DNA of 64,000 bases. It comes from Chitinophagaceae bacterium. GTDB taxonomy: Bacteria; Bacteroidota; Bacteroidia; Chitinophagales; Chitinophagaceae. Under the pieces are notes generated by a model that was not told the DNA's origin, did not search any database, and was given only the letters and a program-made list of their open reading frames with translations. Location: assembly GCA_019638625.1 (NCBI GenBank), contig JAHBTK010000001.1:301434-365433 (forward strand), in the 5' to 3' direction. Positions 63,256-64,000 of the stretch are shown here, one piece after another. A program made the translations under genes and the position numbers. The first letter of the stretch is position 1. Each line of letters starts with the position of its first letter.

Positions 63256-64000
63256 TTAGTTCACCTGTACCAGGAAGTAGTTTTTCTTTCCTTTCTGCAC
63301 AAGCACGTACTGATCATGCAAAAGATCGGATGCGGAGATCCTTTGACCGGTATCTGAAACCTTCTTTCTGTTCACGCTTACGCCGCCGTTCTGAACCATT
63401 TTTCTGGCTTCTCCCTTACTGGGAAAAGTACCGCTTTCGGCAAGGAAACTGATAATATCCAATCCGTCCTCGATTTTTTGTCGGGGAAAGTCAAATTTTT
63501 TTACTCCTTCCAGGGATTCGAGGTCTTCCACAGACAGGCTTTCAGCGGGCGCGTCCTGCTGCGAGAACAGCTTTTGGGTTTGTTCGACCGCTTTGTGGAA
63601 CTCTTCCTCTCCGTGAACAAAAGTAGTTACTTCCCTTGCCAGGGCTTTCTGCAATATCCTTTCCGATGGGTTTTGATTATGCCTGCTGACAAGCGATTCA
63701 ATCGCCTCAGGGGAAAGAAAAGTAAAAATTTTGATCCATTTTGCCGCGTCTTCATCGGAAGCGTTCAGCCAAAACTGGTAAAACTGGTAAGGGCTTGTCC
63801 GCTCCGCATTCAGCCATATATTTCCTTTTTCGGTTTTTCCGAACTTGCCGCCATCGGCTTTGGTGATCAGCGGGCAGGTAAAAGCAAAGGCTTCTCCGCC
63901 TGATTTTCTCCTGATAAATTCGGTTCCGGTGGTGATATTGCCCCATTGGTCGCTGCCGCCCATCTGCAGCTTACAGTTCTTATCCCTGTAAAGCAGGTAA
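63256..64000 (-). CDS. tyrS: Tyrosine--tRNA ligase, C-terminal part (runs off window)
   Basis: About 247 codons are inside the window; the 5' part lies beyond position 64000. The catalytic-domain end is visible: MGGSDQWGNITTGTEFIRR (the substrate-binding QW-G-N motif) and KFGKTEKGNIWLN, the KMSKS-type loop (KFGKT). A C-terminal S4-like RNA-binding domain follows (FPSKGEARKMVQNGGVSVN). The enzyme charges tRNA-Tyr in the cytoplasm. The reading frame is open through the window edge with LLYRDKNCKLQ, as expected for TyrS. The stop at 63256 lies 73 bp from tRNA-Gln on the same strand. Confidence 0.95.
   Translation of the reverse strand, partial: YLLYRDKNCKLQMGGSDQWGNITTGTEFIRRKSGGEAFAFTCPLITKADGGKFGKTEKGNIWLNAERTSPYQFYQFWLNASDEDAAKWIKIFTFLSPEAIESLVSRHNQNPSERILQKALAREVTTFVHGEEEFHKAVEQTQKLFSQQDAPAESLSVEDLESLEGVKKFDFPRQKIEDGLDIISFLAESGTFPSKGEARKMVQNGGVSVNRKKVSDTGQRISASDLLHDQYVLVQKGKKNYFLVQVN

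Overview
The window comes from a Bacteroidota chromosome, most likely of the Chitinophagaceae type. Supporting signs are a type IX secretion sorting domain on a giant secreted protein, Bacteroidota promoters of the TAnnTTTG type, A-rich translation leaders without Shine-Dalgarno sequences, many lipoprotein signal peptides, DUF1080 and Gfo/Idh/MocA proteins, and GC-rich palindromic repeats that are even read through in coding genes. No database search was possible. Family names rest on motif recognition.

Layout. 1-4.3 kb: a membrane acyltransferase, a decayed DUF488 gene, a small membrane protein and a choloylglycine-hydrolase-like enzyme. 4.3-8.75 kb: a minus-strand nitrite-reduction operon (porin, copper nitrite reductase NirK, NirV-like protein, Sco-like copper chaperone, Rrf2/NsrR-like regulator). 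A 26-bp inverted repeat sits at its promoter. 8.9-11.1 kb: a secreted unknown, a DUF4256 protein and a possible nuclease. 11.1-14.9 kb: one large gene for an endonuclease-Q-like PHP domain fused to a UvrD-type helicase. It is interrupted by about 613 bp that carry a GxxExxY-family (PD-(D/E)XK-like) gene between two related hairpin repeats. 15.4-18.3 kb: a two-TM SLATT-like protein and mutL.

18.4-50.0 kb is the dominant feature: twelve large double FtsX/MacB-type ABC permease genes, called P1 to P12 here, all on the plus strand. One is frameshifted and one further 5' gene remnant is present. No ATPase or membrane-fusion protein gene lies among them. P1 has a 28-bp perfect palindrome and a sigma-54-like promoter. 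Most other transcription units are preceded by a repeat whose hairpin stem varies in sequence but keeps its pairing. Five of the genes carry the same 57-67 bp palindromic element at exactly the same place in their 3' end. It replaces the C-terminus KSLRTE by AALRSE or AALRSQ plus a stop.

50.5-64 kb: two convergent Tat-exported Gfo/Idh/MocA oxidoreductases, a 2002-residue repeat-rich T9SS substrate, tRNA-Val, a bestrophin channel, an MFS transporter, a DUF1080 lipoprotein, tRNA-Gln and the 3' part of tyrS, which runs off the window.
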